64,000 nucleotides of DNA, taken from contig JADMJV010000029.1 in the NCBI GenBank assembly GCA_018780265.1, positions 1-64,000 on the forward strand, in the 5' to 3' direction. This document shows, in pieces, positions 51,485 to 60,476 of the stretch. Both the position numbers and the translations under genes were made by a program. This DNA is from a bacterium (GTDB lineage: Bacteria > Vulcanimicrobiota > Xenobia > Xenobiales > JADMJV01). Every line of letters starts with the position of its first letter. Positions within the stretch are counted from its first letter, which is position 1. The notes beneath the pieces were generated by a model that was given only the letters and a program-made list of their open reading frames with translations, did no database searches and was not told where the DNA came from.

Positions 51485-52980
51485 CCATCGTCGGATCCGG
51501 CGTGGCCGGCTCTCTCATAGCCTGGAAGTTGGCGGTGGCCGGCTTCCAGGTGCTGCTCTTAGAAGCAGGACCGGCCGTGAGCCGAGGGCGCGCGGCCAGC
51601 AACTTCAGCGAATTCGAAGACCCCGCCCGCACCTATCCCAGCACTCCCGATCAACCGCGTTGGGGAGACGAGCACGTTTTCTACGATCAGCAAGGACCTG
51701 AGAACTTCGCAGCCGTCTATGAAAAACTGGTGGGGGGCACCACCTGGCACTGGCTGGGCACCAGTCTGCGATTCCTGGCCAACGACTTTCAACTACGCTC
51801 ACACTACGGGGTGGGCCGGGACTGGCCCATCACGCTCAGCCAACTGGACCCCTTTTACGCCGAGGCCGAGCGGGAACTGGGTGTGGCCGGTGCGGCCATG
51901 CCTGCTCTTCAGGCCACTTACCTGGATCAACAAATCGGGGCCGCAGCGGCCACGGTGGGGTACCGCGTGGAAGTGCTCAATGCCGCCCGCAACTCTGTCC
52001 CCTATGCGGGGCGCCCGGCCTGCCGGGGCAGCGCCACTTGCCTGCCCATCTGCCCAATCGGCGCCAAATATGACGCTTCGGTGCATGTCTCCAAAGCGGT
52101 GGCGGCCGGCGTCGAGTTGTGGAGTTCGACTCAGGTGCAGCGCCTGCTCATAAAAGAAGGCCGGGTAGTGGGTCTGGAAGCCATTCGTGAAGGCGTCTCG
52201 CAAACCGTGGATGCGGATCTTTTCATCGTGGCCGCCAACGCCATCGAAACCCCCCGATTACTGCTCTACTCAGGCCTGCCCAACCCGCACACGGGTCGAT
52301 TTCTCATGGGAATGGCCGGTCAGGTCAGTCAGGCTCTGGCCCCCAAGCCTGTGTGGCCGTTTCGATCCCCTCAGGTAGTCTCGGGCATCACCCAATTTCG
52401 CGACGGAGCCTTTCGCCGCCGGCGGGCCGCCTTTACCATCTCGATAGGCAACGACGGTTGGCCCAGCGGTGCCCCCCCTCGGGTAGCCGCCGACCTGATT
52501 GACCAAGGCCTGCGAGGCAAAGCGCTGAGCCAGGCCTTGCGCGACCACGTGAGTCGACAGGTTCTGTTGGTTTCCAATTGCGAAGAACTCCCCCGGCCCG
52601 AAAATCGCATCTGCCTGTCGAACAAGCTTGACAGTCACGGAATCCCGCGTCCACGCGTACACTATAAGGTGGGTCAGTATACCAAAGACAGCATTGACGA
52701 GTGCGTCCTGATCCATGCCCGCATTTTCCAGGCTTTGGGAGCCAACCACATTCACCACTTCGAAGAGTCTGCCGACCCGGCTCATCTGGCCGGGACCTGC
52801 CGAATGGGCCCTGCCGCCGACTCCGTAGTCGACAGCGACCTGCGCAGCCATGACTGGCCCAACCTGTACGTGGTGGGTAGTTCGGTTTTTGCTGGCGTGG
52901 GCAGCGCTCCACCTACACTCACTATCGCCGCTCTGGCACTACGTTGCGCCTACAACTTGGCAAAGACCAGATCTTCCTGA
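51472..52980 (+). CDS. GMC-family FAD-dependent oxidoreductase
   Basis: A 502-residue flavoprotein from a GTG at 51472. The FAD-binding motif is VAIVGSGVAGSLIAWKLAVA followed by LLLEAG; GGTTWHWLGTSLRF and HLAGTCRMG are GMC motifs; the C-terminal VVGSSVFAGVGSAPPTLTIA ends the FAD domain, with the catalytic His region in AHLAGTCRMG. It oxidises a sugar or alcohol. With the Tat subunit upstream it should act in the periplasm, but the usual cytochrome c subunit is missing from the operon. Its 3' end overlaps the convergent DUF2330 gene by 31 bp. Confidence 0.85.
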   Translation: MPKVAIVGSGVAGSLIAWKLAVAGFQVLLLEAGPAVSRGRAASNFSEFEDPARTYPSTPDQPRWGDEHVFYDQQGPENFAAVYEKLVGGTTWHWLGTSLRFLANDFQLRSHYGVGRDWPITLSQLDPFYAEAERELGVAGAAMPALQATYLDQQIGAAAATVGYRVEVLNAARNSVPYAGRPACRGSATCLPICPIGAKYDASVHVSKAVAAGVELWSSTQVQRLLIKEGRVVGLEAIREGVSQTVDADLFIVAANAIETPRLLLYSGLPNPHTGRFLMGMAGQVSQALAPKPVWPFRSPQVVSGITQFRDGAFRRRRAAFTISIGNDGWPSGAPPRVAADLIDQGLRGKALSQALRDHVSRQVLLVSNCEELPRPENRICLSNKLDSHGIPRPRVHYKVGQYTKDSIDECVLIHARIFQALGANHIHHFEESADPAHLAGTCRMGPAADSVVDSDLRSHDWPNLYVVGSSVFAGVGSAPPTLTIAALALRCAYNLAKTRSS

Positions 52981-53924
52981 CGATCGGCGTCACTCATGGC
53001 CGCGGTAAACTTCGTCAACTGCCCCCCTGTGGGCAGCAGGCGACGCAAAGTGGGGAAATCCCCCTGGGAATGAACCGTGCCGGGCGGTCCGGAAATGGCA
53101 AACCCTTGCTTGTCCTGCACGGTCAGGCGAAAGGTTTCTTGTTTGAGACCCGTGTCGTTGCGGGGAAGCGTCGGGTCCCGCCGGGCTTTGGCCCGGTGCG
53201 GATCTACCGGACCCGCTACGTAGAGCTCCATGGAGGACATACCCGGGTTGGCGGCTGTCACTTTCAAGGGGTAAGTCAACTCCTTGGCCCGAAAGACCAG
53301 GTGCATGGGGGCAATGGTGCCCTGGCGCAGGCGATTGGCGATGGCCTCATTCGCCTTGGCCCCGCTGCGAATGCGAGCGGCCACAAAGATATATTTTTTG
53401 TCCACGTAGTAGTTGAGGTGGCCTTTGGCGTTCTTGCTCAGATGGAAGCCATTCTCCTTGAGCCACTGATAGAGGCCGCCTCCCGATGTGGCTGAGAGAA
53501 CGGCCAAATCGTATGGGCCCTCTTCCTTGCGCTCGAGAACGGTGACGGGCGGCGGTGCCGCGCCACCCGGAGCCATGGCCTCCATCCCTTTCGAACTCCG
53601 CATTACGGCCTGAACCTCGGTGAGTCGCCGCAATTCGGTAAAGGGGGCCCCCTTCTCTACGGTCACCGAAGGTCGTGACTCGACGGGAATGACCCAGGCA
53701 AACTCGTCGGTGCTGCCCGAATACTTCACCGACAGCAACATGTGCTCTTTGCCGCCCGCCTGCCAGAGAAAGGCGCTTTGCTGATCGAGCGTGATCGAAC
53801 TGGGTTGCAGCCCCTGCATCGGTTCCCTGGGTAGGGCACAGCAGGATTGGCCGGGTAGCCAGGACAGCAAGGTGATAGACCCTGCCAGGGCACTAAAACA
53901 AAGGGTGTAACGCAAGCTTTTCAT
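52950..53924 (-). CDS. Secreted DUF2330-family protein
   Basis: A 324-residue protein with a signal peptide (SLRYTLCFSALAGSITLLSW) and the DUF2330 pattern: QQSAFLWQAGGKEHMLLSVK, STDEFAWVIPV, PYDLAVLSATSGGGLYQWL, NGFHLS, and YVDKKYIFVAARI. The function of the family is unknown; members are periplasmic or extracellular. Cysteines in QSCCALP at the start of the mature region could be a lipidation or disulphide site. Confidence 0.78.
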   Translation of the reverse strand: MKSLRYTLCFSALAGSITLLSWLPGQSCCALPREPMQGLQPSSITLDQQSAFLWQAGGKEHMLLSVKYSGSTDEFAWVIPVESRPSVTVEKGAPFTELRRLTEVQAVMRSSKGMEAMAPGGAAPPPVTVLERKEEGPYDLAVLSATSGGGLYQWLKENGFHLSKNAKGHLNYYVDKKYIFVAARIRSGAKANEAIANRLRQGTIAPMHLVFRAKELTYPLKVTAANPGMSSMELYVAGPVDPHRAKARRDPTLPRNDTGLKQETFRLTVQDKQGFAISGPPGTVHSQGDFPTLRRLLPTGGQLTKFTAAMSDADRQEDLVFAKL

Positions 53925-53982
53925 AAGCTAACTTTTGCCGTTGGCCAAACGGACCCTGCCGCCAGGGCATCTGTATTCTTGA

Positions 53983-55374
53983 ATGGGACTTGCCCCAGGA
54001 TTGAGCGACGAAAGCGCCAAGTCCACCGCCTCAATGGCATGGTTAGAAGCCCTGGTGCAAAAAATCGTCAAATGCGATCAGGAAGAGAGCAGAACCATCC
54101 TGTTTTCTTTTACCTTCTTCTTCTGCCTGATGAGTTCTTACTACATCCTCCAGCCTCTACGCGACGAGATCGCCCTGTTGCTGGGCAAAGATTACATCCC
54201 GACGCTGTTCCGCTGGACCATGCTGGCCATGCTGATCACCAATCCCCTCATGGCCATGCTGATGTCGCGTATCCCGCGTCATCGACTGGTTCCCGTTATC
54301 TACCGTTTCTTCATCTCTCACCTCTTCCTCTTCGTGGTGGCCTTCAATGCCTTCGGAATTGGCCGCGATCAGACCAGCGTCCAGGGTTGGGCTCGCCTCT
54401 TGCCCGGGCTGTTTTTTGTATGGGTGAGTGTCTTTAACTTATCGGCGATTTCGCTGTTCTGGTCGACCATGGCCGATCGCTTCAGCAGCTCGCAGAGCAA
54501 GAAATATTTTGGCTTCATCGGCGCGGGAGGCACTCTGGGTCAGACGGTCGGCTCACAATTGGCCGCCCACCTGGTTCATTGGCTGGGGCCCACCAATCTG
54601 ATTTTGGTGTCCGTGGCCCTGCTCGAATTGAGCGTGCGAGCCTGCCCATCACTGGCCGAATCCAGTCCCGACAGAACCCCCGACAAGGCGCCGACCGAGC
54701 AAACACCGCTAAAGCCCTGGTCAGGCATCGCCCCCGTACTAAAATCGGGCTACCTGCTGGGCATCTGCGCCTACCTTTTCCTTTACGCCTTCACCAGTTC
54801 GTTCATCTACTTTCAGCGGCAGGAACTGGTGGCCGAATCCATCGGCGACCGGGCAGGTCGGGTCAAATTTCTGTCTGACCTCAACCTGTATGGCTCGATA
54901 GCTACCGTGCTGGTGCAGTTGTTTCTCACCGGCCGTGTGATCGCCAGTCTGGGACTGGTCTTTTCGCTGGCCCTGGTGCCCGGAGTTACGGCCCTGGGCT
55001 TCAGCCTGTTTGCCATGCAGCCCGCCCTGATGTTGCTGGCCGTCTTCGAAGTCACGCGCAAAACCCTCAACTTCGCCATCGCTCGCCCCTCCCGCGAAGT
55101 GCTCTTCACGGTGATAAAGAAAGAAGACAAGTATCTGGCCAAGAACTTCATCGACACCTTTGTGTATCGGGCCGGCGACACACTGGCTTCGTTTGCTTTC
55201 GAATGGATGAAGGTCACTTTTAGCCTGGGTATGCGAGGCCTTAGTTGGGCGGCCGTCCCCTGTTCTCTACTCTGGCTGGCCGTGGCCGCCACCTTGGGCG
55301 TGATTCAGCGCAAAAAACAGAAAGAGCTGGAGGCGCCCCCGCCGCCTCCAGCCGAAATCGGTCCGGCCCCTTAA
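53983..55374 (+). CDS. NTP/NDP exchange transporter family (ADP/ATP translocase-like) protein
   Basis: A 463-residue membrane protein with about 11-12 hydrophobic segments. The start of the membrane part FFFCLMSSYYILQPLRDEIA and the later VIKKEDKYLAKNFIDTFVYR, AGDTLASF, match the bacterial ADP/ATP carrier family (TC 2.A.12, MFS-related). Classical members in rickettsiae and chlamydiae import ATP; relatives in free-living bacteria have unknown substrates. A start at 54034 (MAWLEALVQ) is also possible. A Pro-rich tail ends the protein. Confidence 0.8.
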   Translation: MGLAPGLSDESAKSTASMAWLEALVQKIVKCDQEESRTILFSFTFFFCLMSSYYILQPLRDEIALLLGKDYIPTLFRWTMLAMLITNPLMAMLMSRIPRHRLVPVIYRFFISHLFLFVVAFNAFGIGRDQTSVQGWARLLPGLFFVWVSVFNLSAISLFWSTMADRFSSSQSKKYFGFIGAGGTLGQTVGSQLAAHLVHWLGPTNLILVSVALLELSVRACPSLAESSPDRTPDKAPTEQTPLKPWSGIAPVLKSGYLLGICAYLFLYAFTSSFIYFQRQELVAESIGDRAGRVKFLSDLNLYGSIATVLVQLFLTGRVIASLGLVFSLALVPGVTALGFSLFAMQPALMLLAVFEVTRKTLNFAIARPSREVLFTVIKKEDKYLAKNFIDTFVYRAGDTLASFAFEWMKVTFSLGMRGLSWAAVPCSLLWLAVAATLGVIQRKKQKELEAPPPPPAEIGPAP

Positions 55375-55805
55375 TTCAAGCCTTTCAGGTTCCACTCCTC
55401 AACCTGCGAGGGAATTTCAGGATTGCGCGACAGAACCTCGCGCCTGCAGTGAAACGGATCGCCATCCTGGTCATAACACCACTGATCGCACAAAATGCCG
55501 TCGGCTCCATAAACCACGTTCCAATGCTTGGGAGGACTGTCCTCGTAGGGCACTACTTGCTGGCGGGTAAACTGCACCAACCCGCCCTCCGTGCTGCCCT
55601 CCACCCGCCCCTCCAGGCGATGAACCTGCTCAAATCCTTGATCGCAGAGAGTGCGCTCCTCGAGCGAGAAGAGAAAGTTGTCGGGATTTTCATCAAGCGG
55701 GCCGTTGTCACGCTCGAGCAGGTAGTCAAAGCACGACTGCAGTTGGCGGCGACGCTCATCGGCGGCCTTTAAAGTAAGGGTCTTGAGGGTGTGTGAGATG
55801 GTCAT
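55371..55805 (-). CDS. Unknown 144-residue protein
   Basis: The ATG at 55805 (MTISHTLKTLTLKAADERRR) has a strong ribosome binding site AGGAGGAA 7 bases upstream, so a longer frame reaching 55949 is rejected. The protein is acidic, with an N-terminal helix and an aromatic, Cys-containing C-terminal half (WNVVYGADGILCDQWCYDQD). No family is recognised. It is convergent with the exchanger gene by 4 bp. Confidence 0.6.
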   Translation of the reverse strand: MTISHTLKTLTLKAADERRRQLQSCFDYLLERDNGPLDENPDNFLFSLEERTLCDQGFEQVHRLEGRVEGSTEGGLVQFTRQQVVPYEDSPPKHWNVVYGADGILCDQWCYDQDGDPFHCRREVLSRNPEIPSQVEEWNLKGLN

Positions 55806-55980
55806 CGGGTTCCTCCTGGATTTGTGATGAAGATAGCCTAACCCGGCGCTTACTACTCGATTACTACCAGGGGCCGGATCGGGTTGCCGATCCATGAACG
55901 AGATGTCAACTCTTTGCGTGAAAGGGTTTCCCTGCGAGGGAGGAAACACAGGCCTGAAGTCACCCTACAAGGAGTTTCCC

Positions 55981-57246
55981 ATGGCCAATACCCCCGTTCT
56001 TATGCCGCAGATGGGCGAAAGCATCGCCGAAGGCACCATCGTTACATGGCTGAAAGCCGCCGGGGACTGGGTGGAAAAGGACGAGCCGCTGTTTGAAATC
56101 TCCACCGACAAGGTCGATGCCGAGATCCCCTCGCCAGCTTCGGGATACTTGCTGCAGACTCTGTTTGGGCCAGGCGAAACGGTCGAGGTGAACAAAGTCG
56201 TGGCCCATATCGGGGCGGACAAAAGCGCCCCGGGCGGCGAGCCCACCCCTCCCGTCGTCGACCTGACGCCGGCCCCGCCGGCCGACGCGCCGGTCGCCAC
56301 CACCCAGGCCGTGGAGGTCAGTGTGGAGGATCTGCGCCGCCAGCGTTCCTCGCCACTGGTGCGCAAGATGGCCCAGGAGCACAGCCTGGACATTGCCAAG
56401 ATTTCAGGAACGGGCATCTCGGGCCGGGTCACCAAAGCCGATGTGCTGGCCTATTTAGAGCAGCCCAAGAGCGCAGCCGCGCAGGCTCCGGTCCCAACAG
56501 CAGCACCGGCGGCCCGCGCCACTACGCCCGCCAAATTTACCTATCAACCCGGTAGCAACGACCGTGTCGAGCCCTTCACTCCCATGCGGGCCGCCATCGC
56601 CGAGCACATGGTGGTTTCTCGCGAAACATCGGTGCACGTGTGCACCGTATTCGAAGTCGACATGACCACCGTGGTCAAGCTGCGCGAAAAGCACAAGCCA
56701 GCCTACGCCGCACGCGGCGTCAACCTGACCTACACCCCCTTCATCATGCGGGCCGTGGTGGAAGGTCTGCGCAACCACCCCATTCTCAACTCTTCCGTGG
56801 TGGATCAGCAGGTTGTCTACAAAAACCAGATCCACCTGGGCATGGCCGTGGCCCTGGACTGGGGCTTACTGGTCCCGGTGGTCAAGAATGCCGACGAACT
56901 CTCCCTACTCGGGCTGTCGCGCAACGTGGCCGACCTGGCCGAACGAGCCCGCACCAAAAAGCTGGCCCCCGATGAAGTCCAGGGCGGCACCTTTACGGTG
57001 ACCAATCCGGGAGTCTTCGGAAGTCTCTTCGGCACGCCCATCATCAATCAGCCTCAAGTGGCCATTTTGGGCGTAGGCACGCTGACCAAACGCCCGGTGG
57101 TGACGGACGACGACGCCATCGCCATCCGTCACATGATGTATCTGGCCCTATCCTTTGATCATCGCGTCATCGATGGAGCCACAGCCGACCGCTTCATGGC
57201 TCTGCTCAAGAGCTTTTTACAAGAATTTCCGGAGAGCCTGCTCTGA
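55981..57246 (+). CDS. Dihydrolipoamide acyltransferase (E2) of a 2-oxoacid dehydrogenase complex
   Basis: From the ATG at 55981 (MANTPVLMPQMGESIAEGTI), with AAGGAG upstream, it has 421 residues. Lipoyl domain 1-80 with the lipoylated Lys44 in STDKVDAEIP; a Pro/Ala linker; an E3-binding domain (about 120-155, SSPLVRKMAQEHSLDIAKIS); and a catalytic core with SFDHRVIDGATADRF (His-x3-Asp) at the end. The core resembles branched-chain and 2-oxoglutarate types. It is the first gene of an operon with lipB and lipA, which provide its cofactor. E1 and E3 are not in the window. Confidence 0.9.
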   Translation: MANTPVLMPQMGESIAEGTIVTWLKAAGDWVEKDEPLFEISTDKVDAEIPSPASGYLLQTLFGPGETVEVNKVVAHIGADKSAPGGEPTPPVVDLTPAPPADAPVATTQAVEVSVEDLRRQRSSPLVRKMAQEHSLDIAKISGTGISGRVTKADVLAYLEQPKSAAAQAPVPTAAPAARATTPAKFTYQPGSNDRVEPFTPMRAAIAEHMVVSRETSVHVCTVFEVDMTTVVKLREKHKPAYAARGVNLTYTPFIMRAVVEGLRNHPILNSSVVDQQVVYKNQIHLGMAVALDWGLLVPVVKNADELSLLGLSRNVADLAERARTKKLAPDEVQGGTFTVTNPGVFGSLFGTPIINQPQVAILGVGTLTKRPVVTDDDAIAIRHMMYLALSFDHRVIDGATADRFMALLKSFLQEFPESLL

Positions 57247-57902
57247 TCGATTGCCAGCTCCTTCGCTACCCGCTGCTGCCCTACAACCAGGCCGAAGAGC
57301 TACAGCAGCAGCTGGTGGGAAGGCGCAAACGGGGCGAAATTGACGACCATTTGCTCCTTCTCGAGCATCCGCCGGTTTTTACGCTGGGTCGTGCAGCCAC
57401 CCTGGAAAATCTCCACATTGACCCGGCCACAGCCGGCATCGAACTATTTCGCAGCGGGCGGGGCGGCCAGATCACCTACCATGGACCAGGCCAACTGGTG
57501 GCCTACCCCGTCCTGCAACTGGAGGAAAGTCGCCGCGATCTGCATCGCTACCTGCGCGACCTGGAACAAGTGGTCATCGACCTTTGTCTTGAGCTGGGAC
57601 TGGAGACTCAACGTCGCCAGGGACTGACTGGAGTCTGGGTGGGCCCGCGCAAGCTGGCCTCAATCGGGGTGCGGGCCAGCAGTTGGGTGACTTCGCACGG
57701 CCTGGCCCTCAACTACACGGACGATCTTTCAGGCTTTGCCGGTATCACTCCCTGCGGCTTGCAGGGAGTGGAGATGATTGGCCTAAGCCAGCTCACAGGC
57801 CCGATCGAGCGCGGGGACCTGGAGAAAAGGTTTTGCCAACACTTTTCCCGGATATTTGAAAGACACCTGAGAGGACATCCCCATGACGTCGCCACCCGAT
57901 AA
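57243..57902 (+). CDS. lipB: Octanoyl-(acyl-carrier-protein):protein N-octanoyltransferase LipB
   Basis: The protein has RSGRGGQITYHGPGQLVAYP, catalytic Lys in KLASIGVR and catalytic Cys in GITPCGLQG, so it should transfer octanoyl groups onto lipoyl domains. The usual LipB N-terminus (LLRYPLLPYNQAEELQQQLV) is encoded upstream of the first conventional start (GTG 57315). The only fitting start is CTG at 57243, which overlaps the E2 stop as CTGA and has GGAGAG 6 bases upstream. From there it is 219 residues. A start at 57315 would remove a conserved helix. Confidence 0.85.
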   Translation: MIDCQLLRYPLLPYNQAEELQQQLVGRRKRGEIDDHLLLLEHPPVFTLGRAATLENLHIDPATAGIELFRSGRGGQITYHGPGQLVAYPVLQLEESRRDLHRYLRDLEQVVIDLCLELGLETQRRQGLTGVWVGPRKLASIGVRASSWVTSHGLALNYTDDLSGFAGITPCGLQGVEMIGLSQLTGPIERGDLEKRFCQHFSRIFERHLRGHPHDVATR

Positions 57903-58842
57903 GGCCTATATCCCTCTGCGCGTAGTTGGCGTGGATTCTGACCAGCTGGCGCGTCCACGCGATCCACACTGGAAAGATCAGCCCGACCGCCCCGAGTGGC
58001 TGCGGATTCGCCTGCAGACCAGCGAGAGCTTTGGGGAAATCAAAGGAATGATGGGCCAGCTCAAGCTTCACACCGTTTGTGAAGAGGCCCGCTGTCCCAA
58101 CATCTATGAATGCTGGAGCGACGGCACGGCCACCTTCATGGTCATGGGCGACACCTGCACCCGGGCTTGCGGCTTTTGCAATGTAAAGACCGGGCGCCCC
58201 GAAGCCCTCGACGGCCACGAGCCCCAACATGTGGCCGAAGCTGTACAACAGATGGGTCTCGGCCATGCCGTCATCACCTCAGTAGATAGAGACGATCTGC
58301 CCGACGGAGGAGCGAAACATATCGCCGACACCATTGTAGCGGTGCGGTCGCTCAATCCTGACACCAAGATCGAAGTATTGATACCCGACTTCCAGGGAGA
58401 TTGGGCGGCCTTGCAGGTGGTGCTGGAAGCCCGTCCCGACGTACTCAATCACAACACCGAAACGGTTCCCCGACTCTACCACCGGGTGCGCAATCGGGCC
58501 GACTATCAGCAAACCCTCGAATTACTGCGACGCTCCCATGATTTCCGCCGCCTGCACGCCCCCAAAATGCTCACCAAATCAGGCATTATGCTGGGACTGG
58601 GCGAAAGCTCGGAGGAAGTGCAGCAGACCATTCTCGACATTCGCGCTCAAGGCACCGACGTGCTCACGATGGGCCAATATATGCGCCCCACCATGAAACA
58701 TCTGCCTGTGGAACGATATTGGACTCCCGAGGCTTTCAACGAATTGAAGGATTTTGCACTGGAGCAGGGCTTCCGGTTCGTGGAATCGGGGCCACTGGTG
58801 CGTTCGTCCTATCACGCCAAGCGTCACAGGGTAGAATCCTAG
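57883..58842 (+). CDS. lipA: Lipoyl synthase LipA
   Basis: A 319-residue radical SAM enzyme that inserts two sulfurs into protein-bound octanoyl groups. The auxiliary cluster ligands are C66, C71 and C77 (VCEEARCPNIYEC), the SAM cluster is C92-x3-C96-x2-C99 (CTRACGFC), and the C-terminal GPLVRSSYHA holds the Ser that ligates the auxiliary cluster. SVDRDDLPDGGA is another family hallmark. It overlaps lipB by 20 bp, with GAGAGGA as ribosome binding site. Confidence 0.95.
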   Translation: MTSPPDKAYIPLRVVGVDSDQLARPRDPHWKDQPDRPEWLRIRLQTSESFGEIKGMMGQLKLHTVCEEARCPNIYECWSDGTATFMVMGDTCTRACGFCNVKTGRPEALDGHEPQHVAEAVQQMGLGHAVITSVDRDDLPDGGAKHIADTIVAVRSLNPDTKIEVLIPDFQGDWAALQVVLEARPDVLNHNTETVPRLYHRVRNRADYQQTLELLRRSHDFRRLHAPKMLTKSGIMLGLGESSEEVQQTILDIRAQGTDVLTMGQYMRPTMKHLPVERYWTPEAFNELKDFALEQGFRFVESGPLVRSSYHAKRHRVES

Positions 58843-59012
58843 GTCCGCCAGTACGGTTACTTCTTGTTAACCTTCGGCGGACGACGCCGCTGTATGGTGG
58901 TCTTGGGGAAGTAGATAACAAAGTTCTCCACCACCGCAATCAATGCATATCTCCCGTCAGAGGAGGGGCGCAGGGCACAGCAGTTGTGCTGATGCCCAGA
59001 AAGAGAGGTCTC

Positions 59013-59507
59013 ATGTTCCGAGTAGGTAAAAAAGTGATTCATTCACTACACGGGTTGGGGGTAGTCGAGTCTGTTGAGGAGAAGGAAATCCTTGGCAACT
59101 TCACTCGTTTCGCCATTCTCGCCTTCGAGCGTCTTCAAATCATGGCAAACGTTGATCAAAAGAACTGCATGGTTCGTCCCCTCATCGAGGCCAGCCAGGT
59201 TCCCCAAATTCTTGAATTTCTTAAAGGTTGTTCCTGTGAGTTGCCCAGCAACTACACCAAACGCTACAATTTGAACCTGGAAAAAATGAAGAGCGGCGAC
59301 ATCTTCCAAACCTGCGAAGTCGTCAAGTCCCTCAGCGTCCTCGGACGCAACAAGAAACTGGGCCACAAAGACCAGTCGATGCTTGAAAAAGCTCGCAAAG
59401 TGCTGGCTCAAGAGTTGAGCTATGTCACCGACTGTGACGTGCTCAACATGGAGAGTGTGCTCGATCAGACCTGCGGCCTGGCCGAAGTTCAGTTGGTCAG
59501 CGCCTAG
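59013..59507 (+). CDS. CarD-like transcriptional regulator
   Basis: A 164-residue protein with AGAGAGG before the ATG at 59013. The N-terminal half (FRVGKKVIHSLHGLGVVESV) is the CarD/TRCF RNA-polymerase-interacting Tudor-like domain, and the C-terminal half is helical (LNLEKMKSGDIFQTCEVVKS, then RKVLAQELSYVTD), as in CarD/CdnL. It would bind the RNAP beta subunit and stabilise open promoter complexes. A strong terminator follows. The 170 bp upstream hold short hairpins (58843-58886) but no clear gene. Confidence 0.85.
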   Translation: MFRVGKKVIHSLHGLGVVESVEEKEILGNFTRFAILAFERLQIMANVDQKNCMVRPLIEASQVPQILEFLKGCSCELPSNYTKRYNLNLEKMKSGDIFQTCEVVKSLSVLGRNKKLGHKDQSMLEKARKVLAQELSYVTDCDVLNMESVLDQTCGLAEVQLVSA

Positions 59508-59523
59508 AGTTCGCCGGCCAATC

Positions 59524-59553
59524 AAAAAAGCCGACCTTCGGGTCGGCTTTTTT
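59524..59553 (+). terminator. Rho-independent terminator after the CarD-like gene
   Basis: A perfect 13-bp stem AAAAAAGCCGACC / GGTCGGCTTTTTT with a TTCG loop begins 17 bp after the stop. It gives T-rich ends in both directions and probably also terminates the convergent NrtR-like gene that ends at 59568. Confidence 0.9.
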
Positions 59554-59567
59554 GTTTGAGGGGCCCC

Positions 59568-60476
59568 TTAAAGGCGGGGCAGCCCCACCCCCGGGGCGGG
59601 GCGCTCGCGCAGAACGTCGCGGCGAAACCGAAAGAGTTCGGCCGGTCGGCCTATCGAGCGAGTCAACTGGCCGGTTCCTTCGACCAGTCCGCCCTGCTCT
59701 ACCAGACGACGAAAATTCTGCTTGTGCACGGGGACGCCAGCCAGGGCCTCCACGGCCTTCTGAAGATGCAGCAAGGTGAACTCTTCGGGCAGCATCTCAA
59801 AAATGACCGGACGGTAGCGCAGTTTTCCACGGATACGGGCCAGGGCGGTGGCCAACATGCGACGGTGATCCAATCCCATGGGCAATCCCAAACCGCTCTG
59901 ACCACTCGCCTCCTGAACCTGACCCACCTCATAAAGCAGTTCGTAACGCTCCAGCACACGCTCGCCGTCCCAGCTAGACCCGTCCAGTCCAAAAGCCAGT
60001 TGGCTGCGCAGGTTGCGCGCCGACGACTCGCTCCCTCTCCAGGTTTCCAGCGCTTGAGAAATCTGCAAATTGAGAGCCTCTGGTGGACCACGCCGCCAGT
60101 CCTCCCACGGTAGAAAGTCGTACACGTTACGCCAGGATGCCGAAATCTGGGGGGGCACAACGGCTTCACGCACCAGTGCCAGGTAAGCGATAGAGATCAT
60201 GCGCACGCCCTCCACCCGGTCCCGAGCGCGGTCACCAAAAGAGTAAAGCTGCTCCACATAGCCCAACTCCAGCCCCGTTTGTTGACGCACCCACCGCCGC
60301 AAGGCCAACTCCAGGGTGCGGTCCCCTTCGGCGTCCAGATCTCCGAAGGGAAGCGCCGTCATCGTAGCACTGGACGCGATAGCCTGAGTCTCGGGCGACC
60401 AGGGCACCGTCATTACGCGAGGCTCGTCGCGGGTGACGGCCAAAATCAATGCGTTCAGCCCAACGCGAACTTCCAC
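59568..60476 (-). CDS. NrtR-like regulator (NUDIX domain plus winged helix)
   Basis: A 302-residue protein. The N-terminal NUDIX-like domain (VGLNALILAV...LPFGDLDAEGDRTLELALRRWV) lacks an intact GX5EX7REUXEEXGU box, as in regulatory NUDIX proteins. The C-terminal LPEEFTLLHLQKAVEALAGV and KQNFRRLVEQGGLVEGTGQL with GRPAELFRF is the NrtR winged helix. NrtR represses NAD biosynthesis and salvage genes and senses ADP-ribose. No NAD gene is adjacent, so the target may be elsewhere or different. Confidence 0.78.
   Translation of the reverse strand: MEVRVGLNALILAVTRDEPRVMTVPWSPETQAIASSATMTALPFGDLDAEGDRTLELALRRWVRQQTGLELGYVEQLYSFGDRARDRVEGVRMISIAYLALVREAVVPPQISASWRNVYDFLPWEDWRRGPPEALNLQISQALETWRGSESSARNLRSQLAFGLDGSSWDGERVLERYELLYEVGQVQEASGQSGLGLPMGLDHRRMLATALARIRGKLRYRPVIFEMLPEEFTLLHLQKAVEALAGVPVHKQNFRRLVEQGGLVEGTGQLTRSIGRPAELFRFRRDVLRERPAPGVGLPRL

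Noticed and set aside
58857..59042. 61-residue minus-strand frame ending in a basic tail, upstream of the CarD-like gene
   Set aside because: The last ~35 residues look protein-like, but there is no ribosome binding site, the start overlaps the CarD-like gene, and the same bases form hairpins with GTCCGCC/GGCGGAC arms.
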